Below, piece after piece: positions 10,991-22,001 of a DNA stretch of 64,000 bases. A program made the position numbers and the translations under genes. Numbering within the stretch: position 1 is the stretch's first letter; each line of letters begins with the position of its first letter. This DNA is from Saururus chinensis. Taxonomy: Eukaryota > Streptophyta > Magnoliopsida > Piperales > Saururaceae. The DNA lies in NCBI GenBank assembly GCA_035235625.1, contig CP141143.1, positions 43,199,178 to 43,263,177 on the forward strand, in the 5' to 3' direction. Under the pieces are notes generated by a model, which saw only the letters and a list, made by a program, of their open reading frames with translations, had not been told where the DNA came from and did not search any database.

Positions 10991-11607
10991 CCGGCTGCAA
11001 GTTCTGGAGGTCACATGCCCTTTGTACACCGCTGCTTTCATACTAAACGGGCCTGGTTGGGTCTTGTTTCAAGTATCATAAGGCACTTGGAGTCTCATCG
11101 AAGGCCACGTCCTAGTTCTTGCTCCATGTAGCCGCCTGCTTCATGTTGGTCGACGGCTCACCCTACACCATCATCTCTAGTTGATTGCTATACTTATTTG
11201 ACCCTATTACTGCTGTTGTCTACTGCCCTCTATGGGCCGACCGTGATGCTAACTGATGCCCTCTATGGGCAGTCTTGTGGGGCCCTATAGCCTCCATGGT
11301 GACCCACTTGTTGGAGACCTATTCAGGCACTCCATGTTGTCGTGCACCCAACAAGCCAAGCCACTCCTTTGCTCTACCGCCTCCTTCATCTTCTGTCTTT
11401 GCCGCCCACAACTATGTCATGCCCTTGGGTTCAGTTAGCTACAGTCCCCTCATGTTCGTGCTGGCTTCTGCAAGTCTGCTTTTGAATAGTGACCCACTAT
11501 CTCCAGCATTCTGTGTGTCTCATCCACGGTTCCAGACCGGTTGTTCGTAGCGAAGCTATGGTGGACATAATGTTTGGTGTTTTAGGTCACCTTGAGGACG
11601 AGGTGAT
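10991..11607 (+). other. Internal 3' region of the pyruvate-kinase element
   Basis: No recognised coding content. Two words repeat locally (gatgccctctatgggc-like at about 11226 and 11255). Short open frames around 11256-11550 have no motif. It may be retroelement untranslated sequence or more captured host DNA. The last 50 bp (gtcaccttgaggacgaggtg) are of a kind often found just before the polypurine tract in Ty3/gypsy elements, which is weak evidence for that superfamily. Confidence 0.5.
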
Positions 11608-11624
11608 GCGAAAGCGGGGTGGAA
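11608..11624 (+). other. Polypurine tract
   Basis: The run gcgaaagcggggtggaa lies directly against the 3' LTR start at 11625, the expected place for the plus-strand primer. Confidence 0.75.
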
Positions 11625-11940
11625 TGTTGTGAACGTCCTAGGGGCCCCCACTGGGGCCACGTGCTAGGGTAATTAGGTAATTAGTGCTTTCTTTTAATTA
11701 TGCTAATGGGCCTTAGGTACTTTTTAGTGAGCCCACTTAGCTAGTCTATTTAAGTGTAAGGGCTATGCCCTGATTTGATTAGTGAATGGATTATTTTCTC
11801 TCTAATTATCTCCCCTTTCCTCTCTGCCCTTCCTCCCTATCCGGCAGCCATGCCGCTCCCTCTCCCCTTTCCTGGCCTCCTTGCGCCGCTCCTTTCCTGT
11901 TACTGGCTAGCCAGGCCGTTGTGCCACTTCGGGCACAACA
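11625..11940 (+). repeat. 3' LTR of the pyruvate-kinase element (316 bp)
   Basis: Starts TGTTGTGAACGTCC and ends CTTCGGGCACAACA, followed by the target duplication ATCTT. It aligns along its length with the 5' LTR apart from scattered substitutions and the 33-bp indel. Confidence 0.92.
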
Positions 11941-11945
11941 ATCTT

Positions 11946-12800
11946 CCACTATTCCTAATGGTCTTTTGATTGAGCATCAACAAGTTGAAGTGTTATGTTG
12001 GTAGGTTTCAAATCTGCAAAACCTAATTGCTCATAAAAAGAATATGGTAAAAGATTTTCACTCGTCCCTAAATTAAGAAAAACTTTTTGAATTCGATAGG
12101 TCACAATTACAAAGGATATGGTTGGACATCCTGGATCCTTGTATTTGGGTGGGGTATTGTGTGGCAAAATTGAGCTCACTTGTTCCGTCAAGAAAGCTTT
12201 CTTTTGTACATTTAACTTACACTTGATTGTACAAAGGTCTTTCAAAAGATTTGCATAAGATGGAATTTGTTTAATGGAATCTAAGAGATGAATATTAATC
12301 TTAACTTGTTTGAAAGTTTCAAAAATGTCACTATTTCTCACTAATTTAGAAGAAGATTATAATCTTTGGGGTAAAGGAGGAGGAATACGAGAAACACAAT
12401 CGGAGTTGTCAAGTTCATCACCATGTTTTGAATTGAAAGACTCCTTAGGTTAAACAACCTTCTTTAGAATGTCTTTGTTAATGACTTTTTCACTTCTCAA
12501 AGTGGTGATGGACTTAACATGCTCTTCTTGTAAAATTGAACAATTCAAATGTTCAATTATGATTTGACCTTTAGGATTTGGTTGAGGTTGAGAAGGAAAC
12601 TTCCTTTTTTCTTTAGTGCACAAAGTTGTGGTCAACAGAGTGATAGAAGGCTTCAAGTCATTGATGGCTTGCATTGTTTGGTTGTCGATTGTTTCTTGAC
12701 TTTGCATGAATGCTTGCAATATGTCTTCAAGAGTCTTTTTATGTGGTGGAACATAATTTGAAGAAGGGGGTACCTGCACATTAGACTCATTAGACCAACA
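11946..12800 (-). pseudogene. Athila-like gag C-terminus and protease N-terminus (copy A)
   Basis: Minus-strand remains of a gag-protease frame. From the gag side: KTLEDILQAFMQSQET near 12730, GKFPSQPQPNPKG-like content near 12600, then SITTLRSEKV near 12500. The protease part, 12341-11955, reads PSYANLLKDLC, KKAFLTEQVSSILP, PKYKDPGCPTISF and LNLGTSENLLPYSFY. The catalytic Asp position in that last box is Asn, so the enzyme is dead as it stands. There is a stop between gag and protease near 12342. The segment joins the C-terminal protease half (8405-8020) once the inserted LTR element is set aside. At about 12800 it meets copy B head to head, and the N-terminal gag is missing. Confidence 0.85.
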
Positions 12801-14235
12801 ACCAATCAAAAAATTTGTCTCACAATTAAAGACAAGAAGGGAGTAGAGATTGTGGTGGCAGATCATCTTTCAAGATTGAAATTTTCTGATTCTTCGGAAA
12901 ACATTCTAATCTAAGACACATACCCCAATGAGCAACTTTTTGCCATCTCACAACCTCTATGGTATGCTGACATTACCAATTACTTGGTGATAGGTAAAGT
13001 TCCCCATCATTGGTCTCATCAAGATAAAAAGAGATTCTTCACCGAGGTAAAGGATTTCTTTTGGGGCGACCCCTATCTCTTCAAGTACTGTCCAGATCAA
13101 ATAATTAGGAGATGTGTGTCTGATTCTAAACAAGTAAGTATCATCTCTTTTTGTCAATTTGAAGCATGCGGTGGTCACTTCTCCTTAAAAAGACCACCGC
13201 TAAAATTTTGCAATGTAGTTTTTACTGGTCGAATCTTTTCAAAGATGTTCATGAATTTTACAAAACTTGTGAATAGTGCCAAAAGTAAGGAGCTATCTCT
13301 CATCGAAATATGATGCCTCTTAATCCCATATTGGTTTGAAATTTTTGAATGTTGGGGCATTGATTTCATGGGACATTTTCCTCCTTCTTTTGGCTATGTT
13401 TACATTTTAGTTGTCGTCGATTATTTTTCTAAGTTGATTGAGGCGGTTCCACGCAAAACCAATGACCACAAAGTCATTGCGCATTTTTTGAAAGAAAATA
13501 TATTTTCAAGGTTTGGAACACCTCGAGCCATCATAAGTGATGGGGGGTCACATTTTTGCAACAAGCCTTTTGAGGCTTTGATGATGAAGTATAGGATTAC
13601 CCATAAAGTAACCACCCCATATCACCCACAAACAAGTGGACAAGTTAAGAATTCTAACCGGGAAATTAAATATATTTTCCAGAAAATGGTACATGCAAAT
13701 GGTAAAGATTGGTCTTTACGGCTAACCGATGCTCTTTGGGCTTATTGTACCGCATTTAAGACGCTATTTGGAATGTCTCCTTACCATTTTATTTTTTGAA
13801 AAACTTGTCACTTGCCTATGGAATTGGAACATAGGGCATACTGGGCAATCAAAGCTTTGAATTTTAATTGTGACAAGGCTGGCTTAAATAGAAAATTGCA
13901 AATCAATGAGTTAGAGGAAATTTGACGTGATGCTTATGAGAGTTCAAAACTTTACAAAGAGAGAATGAAGGCTTTTAAAGATAAAAACATTTTACAAAAA
14001 ACTTTTCAACCATTTCAAAAAGTTTTATTGTAGAACTCTAGGCTTCATCTCTTTCCAGGAAAATTAAGATCACGTTGGACAGGTCCTTTCATTGTAAAAA
14101 CTCTTTTTCCTTATGGAACTGTTAGAAATTGAAAACCCAAATAATGGTGATGTTTTCAAAGTTAATGGACAACGTTTGAAACCATTTTTAGACCATTTTG
14201 TCCCAGAAGTTGAGTCTACATCTCTTGAAAATCCA
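12801..14235 (+). pseudogene. Athila-like RNase H tail and integrase (copy B), broken
   Basis: Plus-strand pol fragment. It opens inside the RNase H end (KDKKGVEIVVADHLSRL at about 12823-12873). It continues through the integrase zinc domain (KYCPDQIIRRCV near 13080, EACGGHFSLK near 13165), with stops and a frame change near 13270. The catalytic core, about 13353-13799, has the first Asp in GIDFMG (13362), the second in ISDGGSHF (13539), and Lys instead of the third acidic residue, Glu, at 13647. The spacing is the usual 35 residues, so the fold is right but catalysis is lost. The integrase tail follows in pieces to about 14220 ([20 protein letters not shown]). Integrase inserts element DNA into the genome. 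Reverse transcriptase is absent. It belongs to an autonomous-type relative of copies A, C and D. Confidence 0.9.
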
Positions 14236-15517
14236 AATTATGAGGGTTGATTGTCTTTTCATGAATTTTACAAAACAAAATAATAATACAAAAATCATAA
14301 AAAAAAATTCTCTTGTTTTCAAACATTGAGGGCAATGTCTCATTTGGGCTAGGGGGTGAGTTTTGATAATTTTTGTTAATAGTATTGACTGTGATAACCT
14401 TCATCCTTTCTTGGTATGCTTCCTCTTTACTTTAATCTCTAGATAATGATGGTACTTGGATATTTTTTTAATTAAAACATTCCTTTTATGATGAGTCTTT
14501 ACAATTAACTTTCATGAAGAGGATCTTTGAAACTAATGTTGATTTTCAAAATTTCACTCTCATGACTAATTTTTAGTGTTGAAGTCGAATTATGTGGTGT
14601 TGCTCTAATACTCACCCAGAATGTCGAGAGACACCAAATCGAATGAACTTTGACCTCCTTGTTCATTTGGTTGGCTGGGAAAGAAGAAAAAAATTGTGGG
14701 ATTATTATCGTTATGGAAAGCAACCAATGAATTAGACCGAGTACTTCAAAAAGGGCTGGCTATGAAAAAAAAAGTAAACAATAAAAAAAGAAGTAAAAAA
14801 AAAAATTGATGGACATCATATAAACAAAAAAAAAAGTTACCAAATAATATTTTATTTTGTAAGATAGGGTGAAGACATCGTTGTAACAATGTAAGCATGC
14901 AGGAATATTACAGATAAAACCCATGAGGTATTAAAGTGAACATCCAAACCACTTGTTATCACGGATAGGTTGCTGAGTTTTGAATTGGCTCTTTTGGCTA
15001 TCTAAACATATCTTGGTGAGTAGAAGAGCATACTACTTTAGGAGGCAGATCCTCTAATTATCTTGTCAAAATTTTACTTAGACTCACTTACACATTGTTT
15101 CAAAAGTTCCTATACATAGAAATTTATTAGTTTTGACTTTCATGAATATTTTTCTAAAATTTAATTTATGAAAATTAGTGCTTTACTATTTTAGAGATAA
15201 TTGTAACGTTTGATTTTTGCTTAGTGGGGATGAAGGGGTTCCTTGGTCTTACTTTACAATTATTATCTGCCTAGACATAAAACTTAGTGCTACTTGGGAG
15301 GCAACCCATGAGGTTTTTTTGAATTTTGAGGGTATATTCACTCCAAACCCTCACGAGACACAACTTGTCAACTAGCACAAGTTATGGGTTTAACGGCTTG
15401 CTACATGTGCTAGATGTAGTCATAATGGCCTACGAAAGTGGCATTTTTTCTTGTTTTATTTGAAATTATTTTCGCATAGATTGCTAAAGACTAGCAATAT
15501 GCTAGCTGGGGGGTATT
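14236..15517 (+). mobile_element. 3' non-coding region of Athila-like copy B
   Basis: Long untranslated tail after integrase. It begins with cattgagggcaatgtctcat (about 14323-14342), a landmark typical of the region after pol in this group, and contains several A-rich runs at 14760-14840. The box gggaggcaaccca lies at about 15297, and a purine tract, ctggggggtat, at 15506-15516 abuts the LTR start. No open frame of interest. Confidence 0.75.
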
Positions 15518-15906
15518 TGATACACTAAAATAATGTTTAATTAAATATTTTCAAATTTTAAATTCCAATCCTATTTTATATTAATTTATTTCTTATTTGG
15601 GCTATTTATGTTTTGAATAAGATTACAATTTGAAATTTGAAAATATTTAATTGAACATTATTTCAGTGCATCAAATACCCTAACCAGCATATTGCTAGTC
15701 TCTAGCAATCTATGCAAAAATTATTGAAAAAGAAAATAAGAAAACATGCCACTTTCGTAGGCCATCACGACTATATTTAGCACATATAGCAAGCCATTAA
15801 ACCCCTAACTTGCGCTAGTGGACGAGTTGTGTCTAATGAGGGTTTGCAGTGAATGTACCAACAAAATTCAAAACTCATGGGTTGCCTCCGAAGTATCGCT
15901 AAGTTT
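15281..15906. repeat. Imperfect palindrome, arms about 280 bp, spacer about 60 bp
   Basis: The plus strand from aacttagtgctact (15281) to about 15564 is repeated in inverted form from about 15627 to 15906, ending agtatcgctaagttt. Matching landmarks in mirror order are gggaggcaaccc, aaaccctca, ggcctacgaaagtggca, gctagcaatatgct-like and the LTR start. It is made by the 3' end of copy B facing the 3' end of copy C. Identity is clearly below 100 percent, so it was assembled from two diverged copies or is old. Confidence 0.85.
15518..15622 (+). mobile_element. Truncated LTR of Athila-like copy B
   Basis: Starts TGATACACTAAAATAATG after the polypurine tract and runs about 105 bp, matching the LTR of copy A over its first part (including gggctatttatg). 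It is then cut where the inverted LTR start of copy C begins. Confidence 0.7.
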
Positions 15907-16478
15907 TTCTATTTTCAGCCAAGCAAAAGCAAAGAAGAAGAGAAAAAAAAGTATGAATTACAATGCTAAAAGTTGTGTTGAGGAAGTAAAGATTAAGATA
16001 ATAATTGTAAAGTTCCAAATAACCTCCTCCTAAACATGTGAATTTAATAAAATCAATTAGAAATAAGTGTAATGCATAGTACACCTTTTATTCTAAAATA
16101 ATAATTCATTCTAACAACTTACAAGTGTTCATACATATATTCTAACAACTCATCTTAAAAATAGACATTGCCAAGTAATTATACAATCCAAATTTCATGA
16201 ATCAAACAACTCATGCATCTCATGTCCACTCAGCAATTTTAATTTATCACTTAAAAAACAGACATTGACATCCATTAATCTTGAAGATATCATAATAGAG
16301 AATCATGCAAAACCTTCCTTGAAAAGTAAAACACCCTAGATCACCTGACAACCCATTCAGGATATAACTACATAATGTCCTACTAGAATTTATAGTCATT
16401 TCACGTGACATGTGTAAGGCTTAGCCTTCTTCAGCTTTCTATAAGATCCATATAACAAGTGTTAGGCCAATGACTCCC
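15623..16478 (-). mobile_element. LTR start and 3' non-coding region of copy C, first part
   Basis: The minus-strand LTR start (complement of 15623-15673, beginning TGATGCACTGAAATAATG) is followed outward by the family's untranslated tail. The tail shares boxes with copy A (aacccctaacttgcgc at about 15799, acctcctcctaaacatg near 16021, gtgttaggccaatgac at 16460-16475). It is interrupted at 16478 by a large solo LTR. Confidence 0.75.
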
Positions 16479-19400
16479 TGTCATGTCCCTGCGCCCGTCC
16501 GACCCGAGCCAAACCAGGTCCAAGGGCAGGTCGAAGAACACGGGGATGACTAAATTGTATTGTGGAAGACTTTAACCCCTTAATTGGGTATTTAACATAT
16601 ACACGAAATCGCGTACCTTTAGTCCATTGAACAAGAGAAAATAAGGTAAAATAAATGAGGATAATATTTCTCAAATAAAATCCTCACTCTCAACCCACAT
16701 ACAAAAAATCTTGAGCCGACACAAGGCTCGTAATCAGAAAGTCTAAGACAGTCTAAAAGCATAAGATATGCACGAGTCTAAAACATAAAACACCACACAA
16801 GATGTTCTATGAACATAATAGTATAAATCAAAAGACAAAACAATGTCCGGAGGTATCCACGCCTACTCCCATGCATATCCCGGTCGTACCAACCAGCCCT
16901 AAAATAAAACACAGAAAGTGGGGTGAGTAAAACTCAGTAAGGTTTGAAATACGGTAACATTAATCAGAAAACAACTACGGCACATCAACATGGTAATTCA
17001 GATTCACCTTCCACCTAATATTCCCATTTATGATTAATTCCCTTACTATTCCCCTATTTACCCATAAGTAATTATCCTACATACAAGTATCTCATACGTA
17101 TTAATCATGACATGAATAAACCTGCATGAACAGTGTCTCTGATCCCATATTTAGAACAAGCATAAATATTGCGTAAACCTGCATGACAAGTGTCTCTAAC
17201 ACACCTTTTAGTTCATGCACATTCATAACATTCATCTATAAATCATTCACCCTGCATGATAAGTGTCTCAATCATACTATATTAAATTATGTATAATAAA
17301 TCATATCCATATGTGTCACATTATCTCAATTATCCCTACACAACCTGTGTAACCTGGGCATAATATTATCTGATACAAATGCATCAACAACAAATGGTGA
17401 ATGTCTCCATCATGAAGAGAAATACAATCATACCACCCGCTCTGGATATCGTCTAATTTCTTTCATGGAAACCTAGTGTCCTAATCCAACCCGGATATCA
17501 ATCAGATTTTGTAGAAGAAAACATAGGAAGTTTGGGGTAGTTAGCCCCTCTACTAGCCTCGAACAATCCATGAAGGGCGGTCAGATTTCCTTACAGAAAC
17601 CTAGAGAAGTCTGCTCACCCTGGACAATTCTGGTCTCGAATGTCTGATCCTATAGCGAAGACCTAGAGCAGTGTGTTCACCCTGGACATCTCCTATGGCG
17701 GGGAGAGTCCGATCACCACAAGAGAAACACGGAACACATTGTAGTCGGTGCACGAACGCCTACCACTCTGGATGCTCAGGGTTCAGGTGACTCTATTAAA
17801 AAAATCTCAACCGCATGCACATCGATTCAGATCGACTCAACCCATGGACTACAGGAACTCAAATTGAAATCATGTACTTTCGGACCAACCAATCTCCGAT
17901 AAGCCCACAATCGATTAATCCGGCACACAATCTCACATCACTGCATCCAATCGATAAACCACGGCTAAACATGGTAAAGTCTCAATTGGAAATCTATTTC
18001 ATGATGCATGCAACATGGTACATACGTGGGCAAAGCATACATGAAACTTATTCATTAATCATGCTCCCATCAGCCCCTCATGCATCATTTATAATCATAA
18101 CACCAAGCATCATCATAAATACCCCCACATGTGTCTATACATGGTAGAAATATTTAATTCTAAGCATATGAACATGCCTTGTAAATAACTCATCATCACA
18201 CCACACATGCTATTTAACATTTATTCATGATTCCTAACTGAAATCATGAGGGAAAAACCATCGGAAACCATCAATCAAATCAAGTGTAACCTCATGCTAA
18301 ACCTATGCAAGCACATTCACACCACACTTGAATCTAGACATGGCACCACCATTCACCCATAATTTAATCACATTTTATGAAGGCATACCAGTTCATTCTC
18401 ATGCTATAATCTTGCTAGAATCATGCTTAAACATAAGGAATCATTCAATCGTAGATTCAAGATAGCAAATCTAACATGTATGGCCAACAACAGGCAATTT
18501 CACATAATACTTAAATACTCTTCATAATTTCCAACATCAATAACATGCCCTTTAAGTGGCTCATTCTAGCATAAATTACTCAGCATAAACATGAGAAATG
18601 GTATTTAAGAGTAAAATTATAAAAATAAGTAAAGGAAATAAAATGGCCAAAATTGCAGTACAATTGTTTGATTGGCCTGCATGGCCGTTCGAACTCCATA
18701 ATGGCAGATTTCTGGTTTGTCTTCCCCACTTTGAATTCAAAACTGCATCATGATAATCAAATGCATGCTTCTAGAACATCAAATCTATTCATTACTAGAC
18801 ATTAACCCCAAGAAATCGCATTGAAGATTACTCCTTTCTCAAATCACCATTAAAGCTCATAATCATGGAACCCATTTAAAACCCTGTCAAAACTTAAATC
18901 CAAATCACATCAACATTCGAGACCAAAGAACTTATCTTCCAGCAAGTTCTTGATTCGAAATGGCTCTTGAAACTCCTTCAAAACCTACCCAAAACATGAT
19001 TTTTATTAGTACTTCACAAATCCAATTTTAAAACATGTAAAACCTTCAAGAACAAGTAGATCTAGGGTACAATAGACCCAAAAACGAAATTCCAAACATT
19101 AGGTTTTGAAATAAAAACAGAAATTAGTAGTTTTTGCATGAAAATCAAGATTAATCCAAAACAAAGGAAGAGAGTTGAAAGATTTAAGCAAAACCCTAAT
19201 GGATTAATGAAATATTAAGCAAAATCATACCTTAGTCTCCTTTCTCCTTTAGCAAAATGCGGATTAGGCTCCTAACTCTAGGTCTCAGCCCTTTCCCAAT
19301 TGGGAAACTAGTTGTGCCATTACTTTTATAGTAAAGGGTGGAGTAGACCTAATTAACTAGTGGGGTGCAAATAAGGTTTATACTAAAAATGGTAAAACTT

Positions 19401-19741
19401 GCTTATTTAAAACACAATTTGATGTCTAAAATTTTTAAAATAAATACACAGGATCTTAGGTTAATGTTAGGATCTTTTAGGGCTAATAACCCCAAATTTG
19501 CACGTGGGGCCCACGGTGGGTCTCGCCTCCTAACTTTTCGGGAAAAATAGTCAAAATTCTACAAAATTCCTAATGACTTAAATTAACTTAAAAACCTAAA
19601 ATATGTATAAAATTTTGGTTAAAAACATTGTTAATAACTTTAATTTCAAAAATAGTCCAAAACCGATCAGAATTGACATTAAACCACACAATAGCAATTA
19701 AATAAAATGAAATAAACCGATTCAAGTTTAGGGATCTTACA
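16479..19741 (-). mobile_element. Solo LTR, 3263 bp, Ty3/gypsy-like
   Basis: Plus-strand ends are TGTCATGTCCC and GATCTTACA, so the unit has TG...CA termini, and it is flanked by the 5-bp duplication CTCCC (16474-16478 and 19742-19746). The host copy C continues across it with the box actcccaatc. It has no gag or pol frame and no second LTR, so it is a solo LTR left by recombination. A TATA-type box read on the minus strand (ACTATAAAAG, about 19325-19334) suggests minus orientation. Inside, the words cctgcatga...gtgtctc recur at about 17120, 17180 and 17250. Such length is known from large Ty3/gypsy elements; the lineage is not fixed. Confidence 0.85.
19321..19335 (-). promoter_or_regulatory. 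Candidate TATA box of the 3.26-kb solo LTR
   Basis: The minus strand reads ACTATAAAAG about 410 bp from the LTR start. Its place within the U3-like part makes it the likely core promoter. Position alone supports it. Confidence 0.45.
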
Positions 19742-19746
19742 CTCCC

Positions 19747-20824
19747 AATCTAGTTGGCTCTGGGCACTAGGTGTTAAAAGCATCAGTCAGGCTTAATAAC
19801 TTGAACCAAACAGGCTACAAGGCTATGCATGTCACAACTTAGTCAACTCTACCTTTTAACTTGAACACCCTATGCTTTGTGAGGCACACCGAGTCTCGGT
19901 TTACTTAATAGAGAGACTTTAATTTTTTTTTAGCTCTTAAGATTTTTTCATTCTTTTTATTCTTTACTCATTTTTTTTCTTGAGCACATTATACAATCAA
20001 CCTTAATTATCATGGCAGAAAGTCCTAGAATGTTCTACAAACCAAGAATAGGTAAGCCCAAAACTTGATTATGATAACCTGAATACTACTAGATCATGCC
20101 AAAGTTTTACTCTCATAAAAAAATAATTACTTAGATTCAATGATATCCACAAAGATATAAGACCATAATCAATGGATTGAATTCTCACATAGACAAATGT
20201 CTTTCTAATTTTTTTCAAAATAGGAGCACAATAAACCAGTATGACGTAATCAGAATTCAAAATCATTAAATCCGTCAAGTCATATAAACATATTCTAAAT
20301 AGCCTGATATCATGAAATATAGTCACATGTCTAAAAGAAGCCTCAATGTAAATAAGCAAAAACATAAAATAAAAAAAATTAATTAAATTTTTCAATTTTT
20401 TTTCATTTCTTTACTAAAACCAAAACACACACTAAAATAGAATTAAAATTTCTTTCTACACCCGCAAACCTAAATAAAATATTATCCTCAATGTGAAAGA
20501 AAATAAATACAATGCTTAAGATAAGAAAACAGGAAAAAGAAGAGATAGTACCTCTGTTGACGTGCTCATGTACAATGCTATCAAAAGAAAAATTGTTAAT
20601 CAAGTACAAGCATAATCGCATAAGGATAAATCAATAATGAATCATATAAGCACACCCTAATGATGATTAGAGCAATCAACAAAGTTAAAAAAAACTGAAA
20701 ACTAACTAAAGAAATTGAAAAAAACTAACTACTAAAGTAAACAAAATTATCAAAACCAAAAATTGAGTTGCCTCCCAAGAGTGCTAAGTTTACTGTCTTG
20801 AGCCAAACATACCTCCATCTAAAC
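19747..20824 (-). mobile_element. 3' non-coding region of copy C, second part
   Basis: The untranslated tail continues after the solo LTR. It aligns by landmarks with 6950-8019 of copy A: cttaataacttgaacc, tatgcatgtcac, gagcacattatacaatcaacc, and gttgcctcccaagagtgc at about 20768. No coding content; minus-strand open frames at 20069-20621 are chance frames in AT-rich DNA. Confidence 0.75.
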
Positions 20825-21976
20825 TCATCTAGGGTCCTTTAAAGAAATTATCTTCTCTTTATCAATTCTCCTTATCAAATTAGAATGAATTAAATAAATA
20901 TTTAGTGGATCATCAAAATAAATGAAAGGAAAAGCATCCTCTACCATACTCTCAATCATGTCAACCTCAAAAGTATAATCGAAGTCTAATGGTTGTCTAC
21001 TTGTATCAAATACATTTAACTCACATGTCAAGTTCCCAAAAGAAAGCTTCATCACTCTATTTTGACAATTTATTAAAGCATTAGATGTAGCAAGGAAAGG
21101 ACGGCAGAAAATAATATGAATTTGCCCACGGATATTCTGAACAAGCTGAGTATCAAGGACTACAAAGTCTACTGGAAAGTAAAAAATTTCAACCTTAATC
21201 AAAACATCTTCAGCAACACCTCTAGGAATTTTTACAAATGTATCAGCTAATCGAAGTGTCATTTATGTGGGTTTCAACTCTCCCAATCCCAATTGCACAT
21301 ATGGAGAATATAGCAATAAATTCACACTAGCGTCTAAATCAAACAAAGCCCGCTCATTGTGATGATCCCCTATCTTACATGAAATTGTGGGACAACCAGG
21401 GTCCTTATATTTGACACGGAATTTGCATTGAATGATTGAGCTGACTTGCTCTGTCAGGAATACCTTTTTAGGAACATTTGTTTTCCTTTTTACTGTGAAT
21501 AAGTCTTTTAAAAATTTAGCATAGGAGGGCACTTGTCGGATAGCATTAAGGAATGTGATATTTATTTGCATTTCCTTGAACACCTCTAAAATATCTCCAA
21601 ACTGTGCATTTTTCTTAAGATTGACTATTCTTTGAGGAAATAGGGCTTTAGGCACAAAACTCCTAACTTGGGGGTCAAATATAATAGGTGGGGAGTCATT
21701 GGGTTCCTTCTTCTCACTCTCTAACTTAGTATTCTTAGTTCTCTCTTCTTTAGGAATTTTTACATCATTGCCAACCTGTCACCCAGATCTAAGAGTGGAG
21801 ATTTACTTAACATGCCCATGGTCATGTGATAAACTTGAAGCATTACTAACAACATATTGACATTTTGCATTGGGTATAGGCTAACTGGCAAACCTGCCTT
21901 TCTCTCTCTCCCCAACATGAGTTGCTAACTGGCCAATTCGAGTTTCTAGTTTAGCTATGGCTTGAGCGTTCATTTT
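20825..21976 (-). pseudogene. Athila-like gag C-terminus and protease (copy C)
   Basis: The best preserved gag-protease of the cluster. From the gag end: a start-like point at 21976 (MNAQAIAKLETRIGQLA), linker sequence with stops to about 21660, then 21655-21263 with INITFLNAIRQVPSYAKF, KKVFLTEQVSSII and KYKDPGCPTISCKIGDH. The protease box reads FDLDASVNLL: the Asp is kept but the following Gly is Asp. A TAA at 21263-21265 splits the frame, which continues 21262-20825 with FYFPVDFVVLDTQLV, FCRPFLATSNALIN and FGNLTCELNVFD. The frame ends at SLKDPR as in copy A, and no reverse transcriptase follows. The gag N-terminus is missing because the copy joins copy D at about 21990. Confidence 0.9.
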
Positions 21977-22001
21977 GAGGTAAGCATAATATACCTCAAA
22001 A
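21973..22001. other. Short hairpin at the junction of copies C and D
   Basis: TTTTGAGGTA (21973-21982) and TACCTCAAAA (21992-22001) form a perfect 10-bp inverted repeat around a 9-bp loop. It sits just where copy C's gag homology stops and copy D's untranslated tail begins. Confidence 0.7.

Larger units (their letters stand above)
8406..11940 (+). mobile_element. Non-autonomous LTR retrotransposon carrying a pyruvate kinase segment
   Basis: A complete LTR element of 3535 bp inserted in the protease of copy A. The target duplication ATCTT flanks it perfectly (8401-8405 and 11941-11945). LTRs are 8406-8754 and 11625-11940, both TGTTGTGAA...GGGCACAACA. A tRNA-iMet-type primer site follows the 5' LTR and a purine tract precedes the 3' LTR. 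The interior has no recognisable gag, protease, reverse transcriptase or integrase. Its only identifiable coding content is an intronless piece of plant pyruvate kinase (10138-10990). It must therefore have been mobilised by enzymes from another element. Its base composition is clearly more GC-rich than the host DNA around it. The LTRs differ by several substitutions and a 33-bp indel, so the insertion is not recent. Confidence 0.92.

Noticed and set aside
12549-13369. Antisense open frames opposite copy A gag and copy B integrase
   Set aside because: They overlap frames with clear retrotransposon motifs on the other strand and have none of their own.
17815-18147. 110-codon plus-strand open frame within the large solo LTR
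   Set aside because: It runs against the likely LTR strand, has no recognisable motif, and sits in sequence with no other sign of coding.
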